Source of the DNA: Spirochaetia bacterium
GTDB taxonomy: Bacteria > Spirochaetota > Spirochaetia > Sphaerochaetales > Sphaerochaetaceae
Assembly: GCA_900769955.1 (NCBI GenBank)
Contig: CAAGIP010000201.1
Location: 1 to 38,206 of the forward strand
DNA: 38,206 nt
Direction of reading: 5' to 3'
Under the pieces are notes generated by a model. It was not told the origin of the DNA. It made no database searches and saw nothing but the letters and a program-made list of their open reading frames with translations. Made by a program: the position numbers and the translations under genes. This document shows positions 8,925 through 17,870 of this stretch, in pieces. Within the stretch, counting starts at the first letter, position 1. Each line of letters starts with the position of its first letter.

Positions 8925-9812
8925 ATGTTGATTCTTATAGCAGATGCGTTCGACAAAAGCCTTCCGGAGAAGCTTTCGGTTTTCGGTGAAGTTACAGATG
9001 ATATCTCCCGCCTTGGGGAAGCTGACGTCATCCTTATCAGGAGTAAGACAAAGGCTACAAAAGAGTATATCGACAAGGCAGCCAAGTGCCGCCTGATCAT
9101 CAGAGGCGGTGTAGGCATGGACAATATCGATCTTGCCTATGCGAAGGAAAAGGGCATCATTGCCACCAACACACCCAAATCCTCAGCTCCGGCTGTTGCT
9201 GAAATGGCTTTCGCCCTCATGCTCTCAACTGCCAGCAAGGTCTGTTTCTATGACAGGACCATGAAAGCAGGTGAATGGGCAAAGAAGACAAAGAGAAGTG
9301 AGCTTGGCGGAAAGACACTCGCTCTGCTCGGACTCGGCAACATCGCAAAGCGCGTTGCTGTTCTTGCTTCCGCTTTCGGCATGAAGGTTCAGGCTTATGA
9401 CAAGTACGTCACATCAAGTGACCTCGCAGAGCTCAAGCCGAGTGTTGAGGAAGCTGTCAAGGATGCTGATTACATCTCAATGCACCTCCCGTACACTCCT
9501 GAGACCGATAAGATGATCAACGCAGATCTCATTAAGAAGATGGAGAAGAAGCCTGTCATCGTCAATACGGGACGCGGCAAGTGTGTTGATGAGCAGGCTG
9601 TTGCCGATGCACTGAAGGCAGGGGACATCTCCTGGTTCTGCACGGATGTCTATTCATCAGAACCTCCATCAGTGGCTGATAATCCGCTCTTTGGCTGTGA
9701 GAACGTCACATTCAGCCCCCATGTAGGTGCAAACAGCAATGAGAACCTCCTGAGAATCGGTCAGGAAGTTTACGATACGATAGCAAAACTTAAAGAGGAA
9801 GGTAAGATCTGA
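8925..9812 (+). CDS. serA: D-3-phosphoglycerate dehydrogenase, short form without ACT domain
   Basis: Oxidises 3-phosphoglycerate to 3-phosphohydroxypyruvate with NAD, the first committed step of serine synthesis. The 295 residues contain the NAD-binding turn ALLGLGNIAKRVA (about 130) and the catalytic triad of 2-hydroxyacid dehydrogenases: Arg in VNTGRGKCVDE, Glu in YSSEPP, and His in FSPHVGANSNEN. It lacks the C-terminal ACT or intervening domains that give serine feedback inhibition in longer SerA proteins, so control probably falls to transcription. The sequence alone cannot exclude another 2-hydroxyacid substrate, but the overlap with serC (TGATG) makes serine synthesis the clear assignment. 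Confidence 0.9.
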   Translation: MLILIADAFDKSLPEKLSVFGEVTDDISRLGEADVILIRSKTKATKEYIDKAAKCRLIIRGGVGMDNIDLAYAKEKGIIATNTPKSSAPAVAEMAFALMLSTASKVCFYDRTMKAGEWAKKTKRSELGGKTLALLGLGNIAKRVAVLASAFGMKVQAYDKYVTSSDLAELKPSVEEAVKDADYISMHLPYTPETDKMINADLIKKMEKKPVIVNTGRGKCVDEQAVADALKAGDISWFCTDVYSSEPPSVADNPLFGCENVTFSPHVGANSNENLLRIGQEVYDTIAKLKEEGKI

Positions 9813-10891
9813 TGAGAAAGAAGAACTATTTCGCAGGCCCCTCCGTACTTCCCGTGGAAGTGCTCGAAGAGATGAGGGACAATATCGTTGATTATGAAGG
9901 CAAGGGACTTTCCATCATTGAGGCAAGCCACAGAGGCGGTCTTTTCGAGGAAATGTACGACTCATGTCTTTCCACATTCCGTGAACTCCTGTCCATCCCC
10001 GAGGACTATGATGTTTACTTCCTCGGCGGCGGTGCAACCCTTCAGTTCACCATGATTCCGACCAACTTCCTCACACCGGGAAAGGTTGCGGATTACTCAA
10101 AGACGGGAACCTGGGCAAACAAGGCATGTGCCGATGCCCAGAAGCTCGGTAACGTCAACGTATTCTTTGACGGTAAGGCATCTAACTTCACGACTCTTCC
10201 AGATCCCGCAACAGTTAAGCCCAGTGAGAACTCAGCTTACGTTTATCTCTGTGCAAACGAGACGATCGGAGGAATCGAGTGGAAGGATTTCCCCGATACA
10301 GGTGATGTTCCCCTTATCGCTGACATGTCCTCAGACATCCTGTCACGTCCCGTTGACGTGAAGAAGTTCGCCATGATCTACGGCGGCGTTCAGAAAAACC
10401 TCGGACCTGCAGGTGCCACCTTCATCATCATGAGAAAGGACATGCTTGAAAGAAGGAACGAAAACCTTACCGCTTACATGGACTATGCGCTTCATGCAAA
10501 GGAAAAGGGCCTCTACAACACACCTCCCGTATTCTCAATCTGGGGCGTCAAGCTCGTCCTTGAGTGGATTAAGAGAAACGGCGGAGTTGAGGGCATGGAT
10601 GCACTTGCCGAGAAGAAGAGCAGCCTGATTTACGATGTCATCGACTCATCCGACTTCTGGAGAAGCCCGGTTGACAGCCGCTACCGCTCAAGAATGAACA
10701 TCGTCTTCCGCCTCCCCAGCGAGGAACTTGAAGCAAAGTTCGTCAAGGAAGCAACCGCAGCTGACATGCTCGGCCTCAAGGGCCACAGGTCAGTCGGCGG
10801 TCTCAGGGCATCCCTTTACAACGCACTCCCGTACGAAGATGTGGTCGCTCTCAGGGACTTCATGGTTGAGTTCGAGAAAAAGAACGGATGA
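9812..10891 (+). CDS. serC: Phosphoserine aminotransferase
   Basis: A PLP enzyme that converts 3-phosphohydroxypyruvate and glutamate to phosphoserine. The protein (359 residues, usual size) begins RKKNYFAGPSVLPVEVLEEM, has the phosphate and cofactor contacts GGGATLQFTMIP (about residue 73) and SHRGG, and the PLP lysine in YGGVQKNLGPAG (about 196). C-terminal RSVGGLRASLYNALP is the family's substrate-binding end. It overlaps serA by one base and the downstream regulator by four. No serB phosphatase is in the window. Confidence 0.97.
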   Translation: MRKKNYFAGPSVLPVEVLEEMRDNIVDYEGKGLSIIEASHRGGLFEEMYDSCLSTFRELLSIPEDYDVYFLGGGATLQFTMIPTNFLTPGKVADYSKTGTWANKACADAQKLGNVNVFFDGKASNFTTLPDPATVKPSENSAYVYLCANETIGGIEWKDFPDTGDVPLIADMSSDILSRPVDVKKFAMIYGGVQKNLGPAGATFIIMRKDMLERRNENLTAYMDYALHAKEKGLYNTPPVFSIWGVKLVLEWIKRNGGVEGMDALAEKKSSLIYDVIDSSDFWRSPVDSRYRSRMNIVFRLPSEELEAKFVKEATAADMLGLKGHRSVGGLRASLYNALPYEDVVALRDFMVEFEKKNG

Positions 10892-11343
10892 CGCGTAAGA
10901 TAGACGAGACCAATAAAACCATCATAAGGAGCCTTAAGGATGGCAGAAAGGCATATTCTGCCATCGCGGAGGAGCTTGGGATCACCGAGAACACGGTAAG
11001 AACCCGTGTGAACAAGATGATAGAGGATGGAGTGCTCCAGATCACGGGACTTGTGAACCCGGAATATATCCCGTCCTTTCAGGTAGCCATGATGGGCATT
11101 AAAGTCAAGACGCTCGATCTTGAGACCAAGGCGCGTGAGCTGACGAAGCTCAGGGGCGTTATAAGCTGTGCCGTGGTAACCGGGCGCTATGACCTGATAC
11201 TGCAGATAGAGCTTTGCGATACCGAGGGACTTTCCCTGCTTGAGTTCTTCAAGAACGAGCTTAACAGGGTGAAGGACATTACCGAGGTTGAGACGTTCAT
11301 AGTCTACCAGTCACACAATCTGGTAGTACCGTATCTGCTTTAG
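10888..11343 (+). CDS. Lrp/AsnC family transcriptional regulator
   Basis: A small (151-residue) feast/famine regulator. The N-terminal winged helix-turn-helix reads TNKTIIRSLKDGRKAYSAIA then LGITENTVRTRVNKM, and the C-terminal half is the RAM/AsnC ligand-binding domain (GRYDLILQIELCD, about residues 105-117). The ATG lies inside the serC stop (ATGA), so it is co-translated with the serine enzymes and is a good candidate to sense serine or a related amino acid and control this operon; the ligand is not shown by sequence. A terminator follows directly. Confidence 0.9.
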   Translation: MTRKIDETNKTIIRSLKDGRKAYSAIAEELGITENTVRTRVNKMIEDGVLQITGLVNPEYIPSFQVAMMGIKVKTLDLETKARELTKLRGVISCAVVTGRYDLILQIELCDTEGLSLLEFFKNELNRVKDITEVETFIVYQSHNLVVPYLL

Positions 11344-11350
11344 TAAGAGT

Positions 11351-11384
11351 GCAGGGGAATTGCAAATGCAGTTCCCCTGTTTTA
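11351..11384 (+). terminator. Rho-independent terminator of serA-serC-lrp
   Basis: CAGGGGAA (11352-11359) pairs with TTCCCCTG (11372-11379); TGCA/TGCA inside the loop can extend the helix. TTTTAT follows. The 3' arm and T-run overlap the spacer of the next gene's promoter. Confidence 0.85.
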
Positions 11385-11388
11385 TAAT
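11360..11388 (+). promoter_or_regulatory. Nudix gene promoter embedded in the upstream terminator
   Basis: TTGCAA (11360-11365), 17-nt spacer, perfect TATAAT (11383-11388). The ATG follows 8 nt later with no ribosome site, so transcription should begin at or within 1-2 nt of the start codon. Confidence 0.65.
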
Positions 11389-11396
11389 TTTCATCC

Positions 11397-11957
11397 ATGA
11401 ACGACAACGATCTTATTGAAAAAAGAATAGAGGGTGAGGAAGTCTTTCATGGAAAGCTTCTCCACGTATTTCATGATAAAGTAATGCTTCCCAACGGACA
11501 TGAGGGCGGGCGTGACCTGATAAGGCATCTCGGTGCCGTCTGTGTCGTGCCTCTTACCGATGACGGCTGTGTCATTATGGAACGTCAGTTCCGCTATCCC
11601 ATGGATGAGGTCATCTGGGAAATCCCGGCCGGAAAGCTGGACAGTAAGGATGAGGACAGACTGCTTGCCGCAAAGCGCGAGCTCTCGGAGGAAACCGGAT
11701 ACTCCGCAAAGGAGTGGATCAGCCTCGGAGTCCTTTATCCCACTCCCGCATACAGCGATGAGAAGATCTGGATCTACCTTGCAAAGGGGCTTGAGAAGGG
11801 AGATGTGCACCTTGATGAGGATGAATTCATCGGTGTTGAGGTTATTCCTCTTGAAAAGCTTATCGACATGGTCATGGATGGGGAGATAACCGATGCAAAG
11901 ACCCAGCTTTCTCTTCTGAAAGCTGCAAAATATCTCTCCTTGAAAGAAAACGTATAA
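11397..11957 (+). CDS. Nudix hydrolase, ADP-ribose pyrophosphatase type
   Basis: Predicted to hydrolyse ADP-ribose or a related nucleoside diphosphate sugar to AMP plus a sugar phosphate. The 186-residue protein has the ADP-ribose pyrophosphatase signature: VIWEIPAGKLDSKD leads into the Nudix helix RLLAAKRELSEETGY (about residues 95-110), where the REL..EE residues bind metal, followed by PTPAYSDEKIWIYLA, a proline/tyrosine loop typical of this subgroup. Compared with the usual GX5E spacing there is one extra residue before the Glu. Translation is predicted to be leaderless. The MATE gene begins 20 nt downstream and is probably co-transcribed. Confidence 0.88.
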   Translation: MNDNDLIEKRIEGEEVFHGKLLHVFHDKVMLPNGHEGGRDLIRHLGAVCVVPLTDDGCVIMERQFRYPMDEVIWEIPAGKLDSKDEDRLLAAKRELSEETGYSAKEWISLGVLYPTPAYSDEKIWIYLAKGLEKGDVHLDEDEFIGVEVIPLEKLIDMVMDGEITDAKTQLSLLKAAKYLSLKENV

Positions 11958-11977
11958 AAAGTGTAAAACCTCTCTCA

Positions 11978-13294
11978 ATGAGAGAAGAAAGACTTGGAAA
12001 GGAAAACATACTGAAGCTTGTGGTCGCCATGGCGCTTCCTGCCATGATGACCATGGCCTTTCAGGCGCTGTACAACGCTTTTGACAGCATATTCATTGCC
12101 CGCTGGTCCAGCTTTGATTTTGCATCCATATCGATAACACAGCCCGTTATCTCGATTTCGCTTGCCATCGGATCGGGAATCGCGACAGGTATGGGCGCCC
12201 TTGTAAGCAGGTATCTGGGAGCGGGGGAGAAAAAGAGGGCAGCCCAGACGCTTCATGCCGCACTCCTGATGGCGGGAAGTGTATCACTTGTTCTTACATT
12301 TCTTTCTTTTACATCCGCGCGTCTTTTCGTCTCACTTTTCACATCTGAAGCGGAAGGCATTTCCACGGGAGCATCATACCTCCGCATTGTCGCGCTCGCA
12401 TTTCCCTTCGCCTTTTTCTCATCGCTCTTTTCCTTCCTCTTCAGTTCCCATGCCAGGGCCACTGAGGCGATGGTCATTCAGAGCACGGGAGCTGTGCTGA
12501 ACATCATCCTCGATCCCATATTCATATTCACATTCCGCCTTGGTGCGGCAGGGGCCGCGGCAGCAACGCTTGCCGGACACGCCGCATCATGCATGCTCGG
12601 CCTTGCGATGTATCTGAAGCGGGACCTGACCAGACCTGAAAAGGGCCATCTGAGTGAGAACATAAAGGGCATCGTATCAATTGCGCTGCCCTCGATGATG
12701 GTTTCCGCAGCGGGCTCCATCATAGGCCTCATCATCAACAGACTGATACTTTCCTACGGCATGGATGCGATGGCTATTTACTCAATGTACCTCAAGCTTG
12801 AATCATTCATGTTTCTGGCTTCTCAGGGAATAGGCTCTGCCCTGATTGTCATCGTGTCGTACAACTACGGTGCCGGGAACGGGCAAAGGGTAAGAAGAGC
12901 ATACTTTGTCTCTCTTGCCCTTGCCTGGGGCATAATGCTGCTGGGCTTTGCTTTCTTCCAGACATGCACCGGAACACTTGTCTCCCTTTTCACAGATGAA
13001 GCCCACCTTCGGGAAGAGGGTATAACTGCATTCCGCCTTATCTCCTTCTGCTTCCTCCTCACTGCTCCCAACATCATGACATCCTCCCTCCTTCAGGGGC
13101 TTGGAAGGGGAAACGGGAGTCTGATGATTACGATGATGAGGTTCTTCCTCTTCCTTCTACCTGCAGCTTTCATACTGAACAGGCTCTTCGGGCTTTATGG
13201 CCTTTATCTAAGCTATTTTGCATCCGACGTGCTTGCACTCATTCCGATAATCATACTGGCATCCCATGCCCTGAAGGGGCAAAAAAACTGTTAG
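11978..13294 (+). CDS. MATE family efflux transporter
   Basis: A 438-residue inner-membrane protein with about 12 hydrophobic segments in two related halves, as in multidrug/toxin extrusion antiporters (Na+ or H+ coupled). Recognisable pieces are the start LGKENILKLVVAMALPAMMTM, the QALYNAFDSIFIARWS stretch in helix 1-2, GIATGMGALVSRYLGAGEKK, and its second-half counterpart ALIVIVSYNYGAGNGQRVRRA. The fit is with the NorM/DinF-like bacterial branch; the substrate cannot be read from sequence. The start lacks a clear Shine-Dalgarno site and lies 20 nt after the Nudix stop. Confidence 0.92.
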   Translation: MREERLGKENILKLVVAMALPAMMTMAFQALYNAFDSIFIARWSSFDFASISITQPVISISLAIGSGIATGMGALVSRYLGAGEKKRAAQTLHAALLMAGSVSLVLTFLSFTSARLFVSLFTSEAEGISTGASYLRIVALAFPFAFFSSLFSFLFSSHARATEAMVIQSTGAVLNIILDPIFIFTFRLGAAGAAAATLAGHAASCMLGLAMYLKRDLTRPEKGHLSENIKGIVSIALPSMMVSAAGSIIGLIINRLILSYGMDAMAIYSMYLKLESFMFLASQGIGSALIVIVSYNYGAGNGQRVRRAYFVSLALAWGIMLLGFAFFQTCTGTLVSLFTDEAHLREEGITAFRLISFCFLLTAPNIMTSSLLQGLGRGNGSLMITMMRFFLFLLPAAFILNRLFGLYGLYLSYFASDVLALIPIIILASHALKGQKNC

Positions 13295-13331
13295 AAGCGT
13301 CATTTGGCTTCAATATGCTCCGATATGATGA

Positions 13332-13352
13332 TATACTCATAACCTGAAGGAG
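13332..13352 (+). promoter_or_regulatory. -10 box and ribosome site for the PyrD-like operon
   Basis: TATACT (13332-13337) is a good -10 box; the -35 region (TTCAAT at 13309-13314) is weak. AAGGAG (13347-13352) lies 7 nt before the ATG at 13360. Confidence 0.5.
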
Positions 13353-13359
13353 TATTTTT

Positions 13360-14346
13360 ATGGCTGATTTATCTGCTTCATATATGGGGTTAACGCTGAG
13401 AAACCCGATCATCGTCGCTTCCGGTCCGAAGACGGGAAGCCTTGAGAACCTGAAAAAATGTGAAGAGAACGGCGCAGGTGCCGTTGTCCTGAAATCAATA
13501 TTCGAAGAGCAGATCGAGATGGAGGTCGGTAAGCAGCTTGCAGAGCACTCCGAGTATCTCGATCATTCAGATTTTTCCGAGTACTTCCAGAACGTGGGAA
13601 AGGATTATTACCTTGAGCAGTATCTTTCACTTCTGAAGAGTGCAAAGGAAAGTCTCTCGATTCCCGTCATCGCATCGATCAACTGTTCTGATATGTCCAC
13701 CTGGGACGATTACATCACTTCCTTTGAAAGGGCAGGTGCAGATGCCATCGAGCTCAACTACTATCCTCTTGCACAGGACAGGAAAGTGTCAGGCGAGGAT
13801 GTGGACAAGGCACTTTTTAAGTTTGCGAAAAAAGTCAGGAAGAGCACTAAGCTTCCCGTTTCGATAAAGCTCGGTTATAAGTATTCATCAACTGCAAACA
13901 TCATCGCTGAGCTTGATAAGATCGGCATTAACGGTATTGTCCTCTTCAACAGATTCTTCCGCCCCGATATCAACATCGAGAAGGAATCGATGACATCATC
14001 ACAGCCTCTTTCCGGAGCTGATGAATATGCCGAGTCCCTCCGCTGGATAGCACTCATGAGCAATGAGATCAGGTGTGACCTTGCCGCAAACACCGGGGTG
14101 CACTCAGGTGAGACTGCGGTCAAGATGCTGCTTGCAGGTGCCGCTGCATGTGAAGTATGCTCAGCATATCTCCAGGATGAAGGAAGCATTAAGGCAATGT
14201 GTGCATTCCTTTCCGACTGGATGGACAGAAAGGGATATTCCTGTATTTCCGCATTTAAGGGAAAGATGGCACAGGAAAGGATGACTGACGGCTCTTACTG
14301 GGAGCGCACGCAGTACATGAAGACCCTTATCAACGGAGGACGCTGA
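13360..14346 (+). CDS. Dihydroorotate dehydrogenase-like flavoprotein
   Basis: A TIM-barrel flavoprotein of the PyrD superfamily (328 residues). LSASYMGLTLRNPIIVASGP at the N-terminus, VVLKSIFEEQI, IPVIASINC, DAIELNYYP and LPVSIKLGY follow the order of FMN/substrate-binding strands, and GVHSGETAVKMLLAGAAACEVCSA near residue 250 is the phosphate-binding end. It belongs to the 'dihydroorotate dehydrogenase-like' group, which differs from true PyrD in its active-site loop, so a role in pyrimidine synthesis is not assured. No pyr genes are nearby. Its stop overlaps the acyltransferase start (TGATG). Confidence 0.85.
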   Translation: MADLSASYMGLTLRNPIIVASGPKTGSLENLKKCEENGAGAVVLKSIFEEQIEMEVGKQLAEHSEYLDHSDFSEYFQNVGKDYYLEQYLSLLKSAKESLSIPVIASINCSDMSTWDDYITSFERAGADAIELNYYPLAQDRKVSGEDVDKALFKFAKKVRKSTKLPVSIKLGYKYSSTANIIAELDKIGINGIVLFNRFFRPDINIEKESMTSSQPLSGADEYAESLRWIALMSNEIRCDLAANTGVHSGETAVKMLLAGAAACEVCSAYLQDEGSIKAMCAFLSDWMDRKGYSCISAFKGKMAQERMTDGSYWERTQYMKTLINGGR

Positions 14347-15476
14347 TGGCCGATTACGAAAAGTACCGTGACATTGCACCCTATCAGGGTGAGGATGTGA
14401 AGGCCGCCGTTGAGAGAATTTCAAAGCATCCGGAGCTTTTATATGCATTCGGGTGTGCTATCTACAAGGGTGAGGGACAGGAAGTCGAGTCCAGAAGAAT
14501 GGGCCTTGTCAAATACGTTCTGGAGGTTCTGAAGACAGTTGAGAGTTATGATGACTTCCAGCACAGGATTACTTCAGCCCTCCTGCTTAAGAATGTCATT
14601 GACCGCTCCATGCAGAGCTTCACCGTGAGCGGAATCGAGAAGATCGATCCAAACCAGAGTTATCTCTTCATTTCCAACCACAGGGACATCGTCCTGGACT
14701 GTGCCCTTCTGGACTATGCGCTGTATGAGAAGAACCTTCCTCTCTGTGAGATGGCAATCGGAGACAACCTTTTAAAGCATCAGTTCCTCCTTGATCTTTT
14801 CAAGCTCAACGGAGCGATCATCGTTAAAAGGGATCTTCCGATGAGGGAGAAGTATGTGGAGACCGTGAGACTCTCAGAGTACTTCTACCAGACACTTCAG
14901 GGCGGAAAGAACATCTGGATCGCGCAGAAGAGCGGAAGAAGCAAGGATGGCCTTGACGTTACTCATCCCGCAATCATCAAGATGCTTTATCTCGGACCGA
15001 AGAAGGATAAGATTTCATTCTCGGAGGTAATAAAAAACTGTCATATCATGCCTGTTGCGATAAGCTATGAGGATGATCCCAATACGATCAACAAGGCACG
15101 TGAGGAAGTTGCAACCCAGGTCAGGGGTGAATACAGCAAGCGCCCGATGGAAGATGTCATTTCCATGGTCAAGGGCCTCAGGGAGTGGAAGGGCAATGTC
15201 CATCTTTCCTTCGGTGATGTCATTGACGGTGACTATACTTCAGCTGAGGATGTGGCAGCAGAGGTCGACAGACAGATACATTCCATCTACCTCCTCTGGC
15301 CCAATAACTGGTTCGCTTATGACTATCTGAAGGAAAGCAGGGAACATGAGAGCGAGTACGCGGGCTTTGACTCTGAAGCCTTCCTTGCATCGATTAAACA
15401 CCTCTCTCCCGAAGTGAAGTCATTCGTTCTGAATTCATACGCCAACCCCGTCAGGGCAAGACTCGGCGAGGTATAG
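14346..15476 (+). CDS. Glycerol-phosphate/1-acylglycerol-3-phosphate acyltransferase family protein
   Basis: A predicted membrane-associated acyltransferase (376 residues) for phospholipid synthesis. The acceptor/catalytic motif appears as FISNHRDIVLD (about residues 109-119); His to the final Asp is HX5D rather than the textbook HX4D, although I recall the HRDIVLD form being common in this long subgroup. Downstream are NGAIIVKRDLP, IWIAQKSGRSKDG (position of the EGTRS-type motif) and IMPVAISYE. The C-terminal 130 residues have no motif I recognise. It is coupled to the PyrD-like gene upstream and the lipoprotein gene downstream, each by a one-base overlap. Confidence 0.82.
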   Translation: MADYEKYRDIAPYQGEDVKAAVERISKHPELLYAFGCAIYKGEGQEVESRRMGLVKYVLEVLKTVESYDDFQHRITSALLLKNVIDRSMQSFTVSGIEKIDPNQSYLFISNHRDIVLDCALLDYALYEKNLPLCEMAIGDNLLKHQFLLDLFKLNGAIIVKRDLPMREKYVETVRLSEYFYQTLQGGKNIWIAQKSGRSKDGLDVTHPAIIKMLYLGPKKDKISFSEVIKNCHIMPVAISYEDDPNTINKAREEVATQVRGEYSKRPMEDVISMVKGLREWKGNVHLSFGDVIDGDYTSAEDVAAEVDRQIHSIYLLWPNNWFAYDYLKESREHESEYAGFDSEAFLASIKHLSPEVKSFVLNSYANPVRARLGEV

Positions 15477-16015
15477 TGAGAAAGCTTATTTTTCTCATAC
15501 TTGCAATACTCCCCCTTCTTTCATGCGAGGGGGAGGGTTTTTCTGCGGAAAACACACGTCTTATTCATGAAGCCGAGTTCACTGACGGCGTGAAAACCTC
15601 TGAGGCGATGTACTTTTCCCTCACACTGAGTGCAGACGACAGTTATGAAGTCTCCCTTGTATCTCCTGACGGCTCCATTTCATTTACATCATCTCTTAAG
15701 AAATCCGGTGAAAAGTATGAAAGTGAGGCTTTGAGGATCACTTCATACTCATCTCTCCCCCGCGGTGAGTACACGTATACAGTGATGAATAAAAGAGGAG
15801 AGGAGATAAAGGGAAAGGTCAACCTTAAGTATGATGAGCCTCTCCCTGCCTCAGGGCTTGATGATGAAACCATCACGGGTTACAGGGCATATCTCGGCCC
15901 TGATCTCATAGCGGAAGGGCACGATGCATCCGCTCTTCCCGAGGGTGCTGACAGAGTCACTCTCATAAAAACCGATTCAGCGGGAAACAAAGTGCTCACG
16001 ACACTTTCTATTTAG
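15476..16015 (+). CDS. Small predicted lipoprotein
   Basis: A 179-residue protein with a type II signal: MRKLIFLILAILPLLSCEGE, with Cys-17 as the likely lipidated residue. The mature part is polar and beta-rich, without a domain I recognise. The start is a GTG that shares its G with the TAG stop of the acyltransferase gene, so it is probably made by translational coupling. The 3' end overlaps the convergent mutL gene by 8 bp. Confidence 0.75.
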   Translation: MRKLIFLILAILPLLSCEGEGFSAENTRLIHEAEFTDGVKTSEAMYFSLTLSADDSYEVSLVSPDGSISFTSSLKKSGEKYESEALRITSYSSLPRGEYTYTVMNKRGEEIKGKVNLKYDEPLPASGLDDETITGYRAYLGPDLIAEGHDASALPEGADRVTLIKTDSAGNKVLTTLSI

Positions 16016-17804
16016 TCCTTCCGACCATCTTCCTCAGCTCTTCCTCTTCCAGCGTGATGATGAATGTCCTTCCGTGGGGGCATGAGGGATCCTCGAGCTC
16101 AAATACCTTCTCAAGCAGTGCCTGGGCACTGTATGAATCAACTTCATCACCTGCCTTAATCGCGGCTTTGCATGCCACTATGGCATAGAGCGCGCTTTCA
16201 AGCTCGCTGTCACTTCCGGCCTTTGTGGATATAAGTTCTATAAGCTCCTTTTCGAAGGAGCGGGCCAGTGCGGGAAGCGATGAAAGCGACCATAGCTTAT
16301 CACCGGTTCTGGAAATCATGATGCCGAACTGAGTGTAGACATCGCTGTGGGAAAGCAGAAAGTCATCCATGTCGGGGCTTACCTCGAACTCGATGGGGAT
16401 TAGGAGTTTCTGTACAGTCTTTCTTGCCCTGAGTTCATCGAATATTACCCTTTCATGGGCAGCATGCTGGTCAACAAGATAGAGTCTTCTGTCACATTCA
16501 CAGATGAGAAAGAGACGGAACGCCTGTCCGATGTATCTGATCTCCTTCTTTTCTTCACTCTTCCACACATCTTCCCTGGGAACTGCTGTCTGACGCACTG
16601 TTTTAAGCTGGGAAAGCTCCTTGGCCCTTTCAAGCCAGTCCCTGTTCTGAGGCCTTTCACCTTCGCTCTTTGAGTACGATGGACGCCTTGCGCTGACGCT
16701 TTCGCTTTTAATATCATCAGCACGGTCATCGGGGGCAGTGCGCTCATACATGAAGGCTTTATCCTGGAAAGTGGTTTTACGCTCTGCAGGAATAAGCTCA
16801 GGCTGCTCTGCCTTTATTGCAGGAATGGCCTTGGGAAGCCCTGATGCGATCATCGATGAGATCGCATGGTGGACTGCAGCCCTGTTACGGAGCTTGACTT
16901 CCTTCTTGGCGGGATGGATGTTGAAGTCCACGAGCTCGGGATCCTCATCGATGAAGATGACTGAGTAGGGGAAGGAGCCTCCGGGAAGGCTTTCACCATA
17001 GCCGAACGATACTGCCTGGACCAGTGAGTACTCCTCTACGGCACGTCCGTTCACATAGATCTTTATCTTCGATCTGTCGCTTCGGTGAAGGGAAGGAAGG
17101 GATGTAACCGCGGAAACTGTGAATACGGGATCCTTTGCCTCAAGGAAAACAAACTCCGACCTGATGAGGCGTTCATCGATCGTGAGAATGTCGAGTACTC
17201 TGTCCTGAAGAGTCTTCCTGACGGGAAGGTCGATCTTCAGAGCCCCGTTCTGGATGTAGCGGAAGTGAATGTCATAAAAGGGCATTGCCTTTGAAAGGAA
17301 AGTATTCCTGATGAGCTGTGCCTCACTCTGATCACGCTTTAAAAAGGCACGGCGTGCAGGCAGCTGGGCAAAAAGGTTCTGGCTTGTGACGGTGCATCCG
17401 CTCTCGCATCCGCCTTTTGTCAGAACACCGTCAGTCGTGTTGTCTGAGGTGTAGGTCCACCCTGAGCTTGAGACGGTAAGCGTACTGACTGCCGCGATCG
17501 AATAGAGGGCCTCTCCCCTGAAGCCCATGGTTGAAAGGTGGTAGAGATCATCAAGAGTTGAAATCTTGCTTGTCGCATGGGGTTTCACGGTGAGTGGAAG
17601 ATCATCCTTATCGATGCCGCATCCGTTGTCGCTGACACTTAGATATTCGATTCCACCTCCCATCACATCGACAGTGATCTCTGTGGGGGATGCATCGATT
17701 GCATTGTCCAGAAGCTCCCTCGCGATTGCCGCGGGACGGTCTATAACTTCGCCTGCCGCGATGCGTGATGCGACGAGGCTGTCCAGTACTTTTATCTTTG
17801 ACAT
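16008..17804 (-). CDS. mutL: DNA mismatch repair protein MutL, endonuclease type
   Basis: Couples mismatch recognition by MutS to strand removal. The N-terminal GHKL ATPase shows ELLDNAIDASPTEI (motif I), DNGCGI (II) and GFRGEAL (III); a variable linker spans about residues 330-420; the C-terminal dimerisation domain carries the metal-binding endonuclease motif DQHAAHERVIFDE (about 450), ACKAAIKAGD and CPHGRT. The nicking motif fits an organism without MutH strand marking. I begin at the ATG at 17804 (MSKIKVLD), the conserved family start; a TATCAT -10 box ends 6 nt before it and no ribosome site is present. The 3' end overlaps the lipoprotein gene. Confidence 0.96.
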   Translation of the reverse strand: MSKIKVLDSLVASRIAAGEVIDRPAAIARELLDNAIDASPTEITVDVMGGGIEYLSVSDNGCGIDKDDLPLTVKPHATSKISTLDDLYHLSTMGFRGEALYSIAAVSTLTVSSSGWTYTSDNTTDGVLTKGGCESGCTVTSQNLFAQLPARRAFLKRDQSEAQLIRNTFLSKAMPFYDIHFRYIQNGALKIDLPVRKTLQDRVLDILTIDERLIRSEFVFLEAKDPVFTVSAVTSLPSLHRSDRSKIKIYVNGRAVEEYSLVQAVSFGYGESLPGGSFPYSVIFIDEDPELVDFNIHPAKKEVKLRNRAAVHHAISSMIASGLPKAIPAIKAEQPELIPAERKTTFQDKAFMYERTAPDDRADDIKSESVSARRPSYSKSEGERPQNRDWLERAKELSQLKTVRQTAVPREDVWKSEEKKEIRYIGQAFRLFLICECDRRLYLVDQHAAHERVIFDELRARKTVQKLLIPIEFEVSPDMDDFLLSHSDVYTQFGIMISRTGDKLWSLSSLPALARSFEKELIELISTKAGSDSELESALYAIVACKAAIKAGDEVDSYSAQALLEKVFELEDPSCPHGRTFIITLEEEELRKMVGRTK

Positions 17805-17810
17805 AACTGA

Positions 17811-17816
17811 ATGATA
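17811..17816 (-). promoter_or_regulatory. mutL -10 box, leaderless spacing
   Basis: On the minus strand TATCAT lies 6 nt before the mutL ATG at 17804. A matching -35 box is not evident; the position it would occupy overlaps the terminator of the FecR-like gene. Confidence 0.35.
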
Positions 17817-17821
17817 TACCA

Positions 17822-17856
17822 AAAACGAAAGAAAATCCTCACCGGATGGTGAGGAT
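17822..17856 (-). terminator. Terminator of the FecR-like gene
   Basis: On the minus strand ATCCTCACC pairs with GGTGAGGAT (9 bp, 4-nt loop; 17835-17856), followed by a T-rich tail TTTTCTTTCGTTTTT. It lies 15 bp after the stop of the upstream gene and insulates mutL. Confidence 0.85.
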
Positions 17857-17870
17857 CGTATTAATCACTG

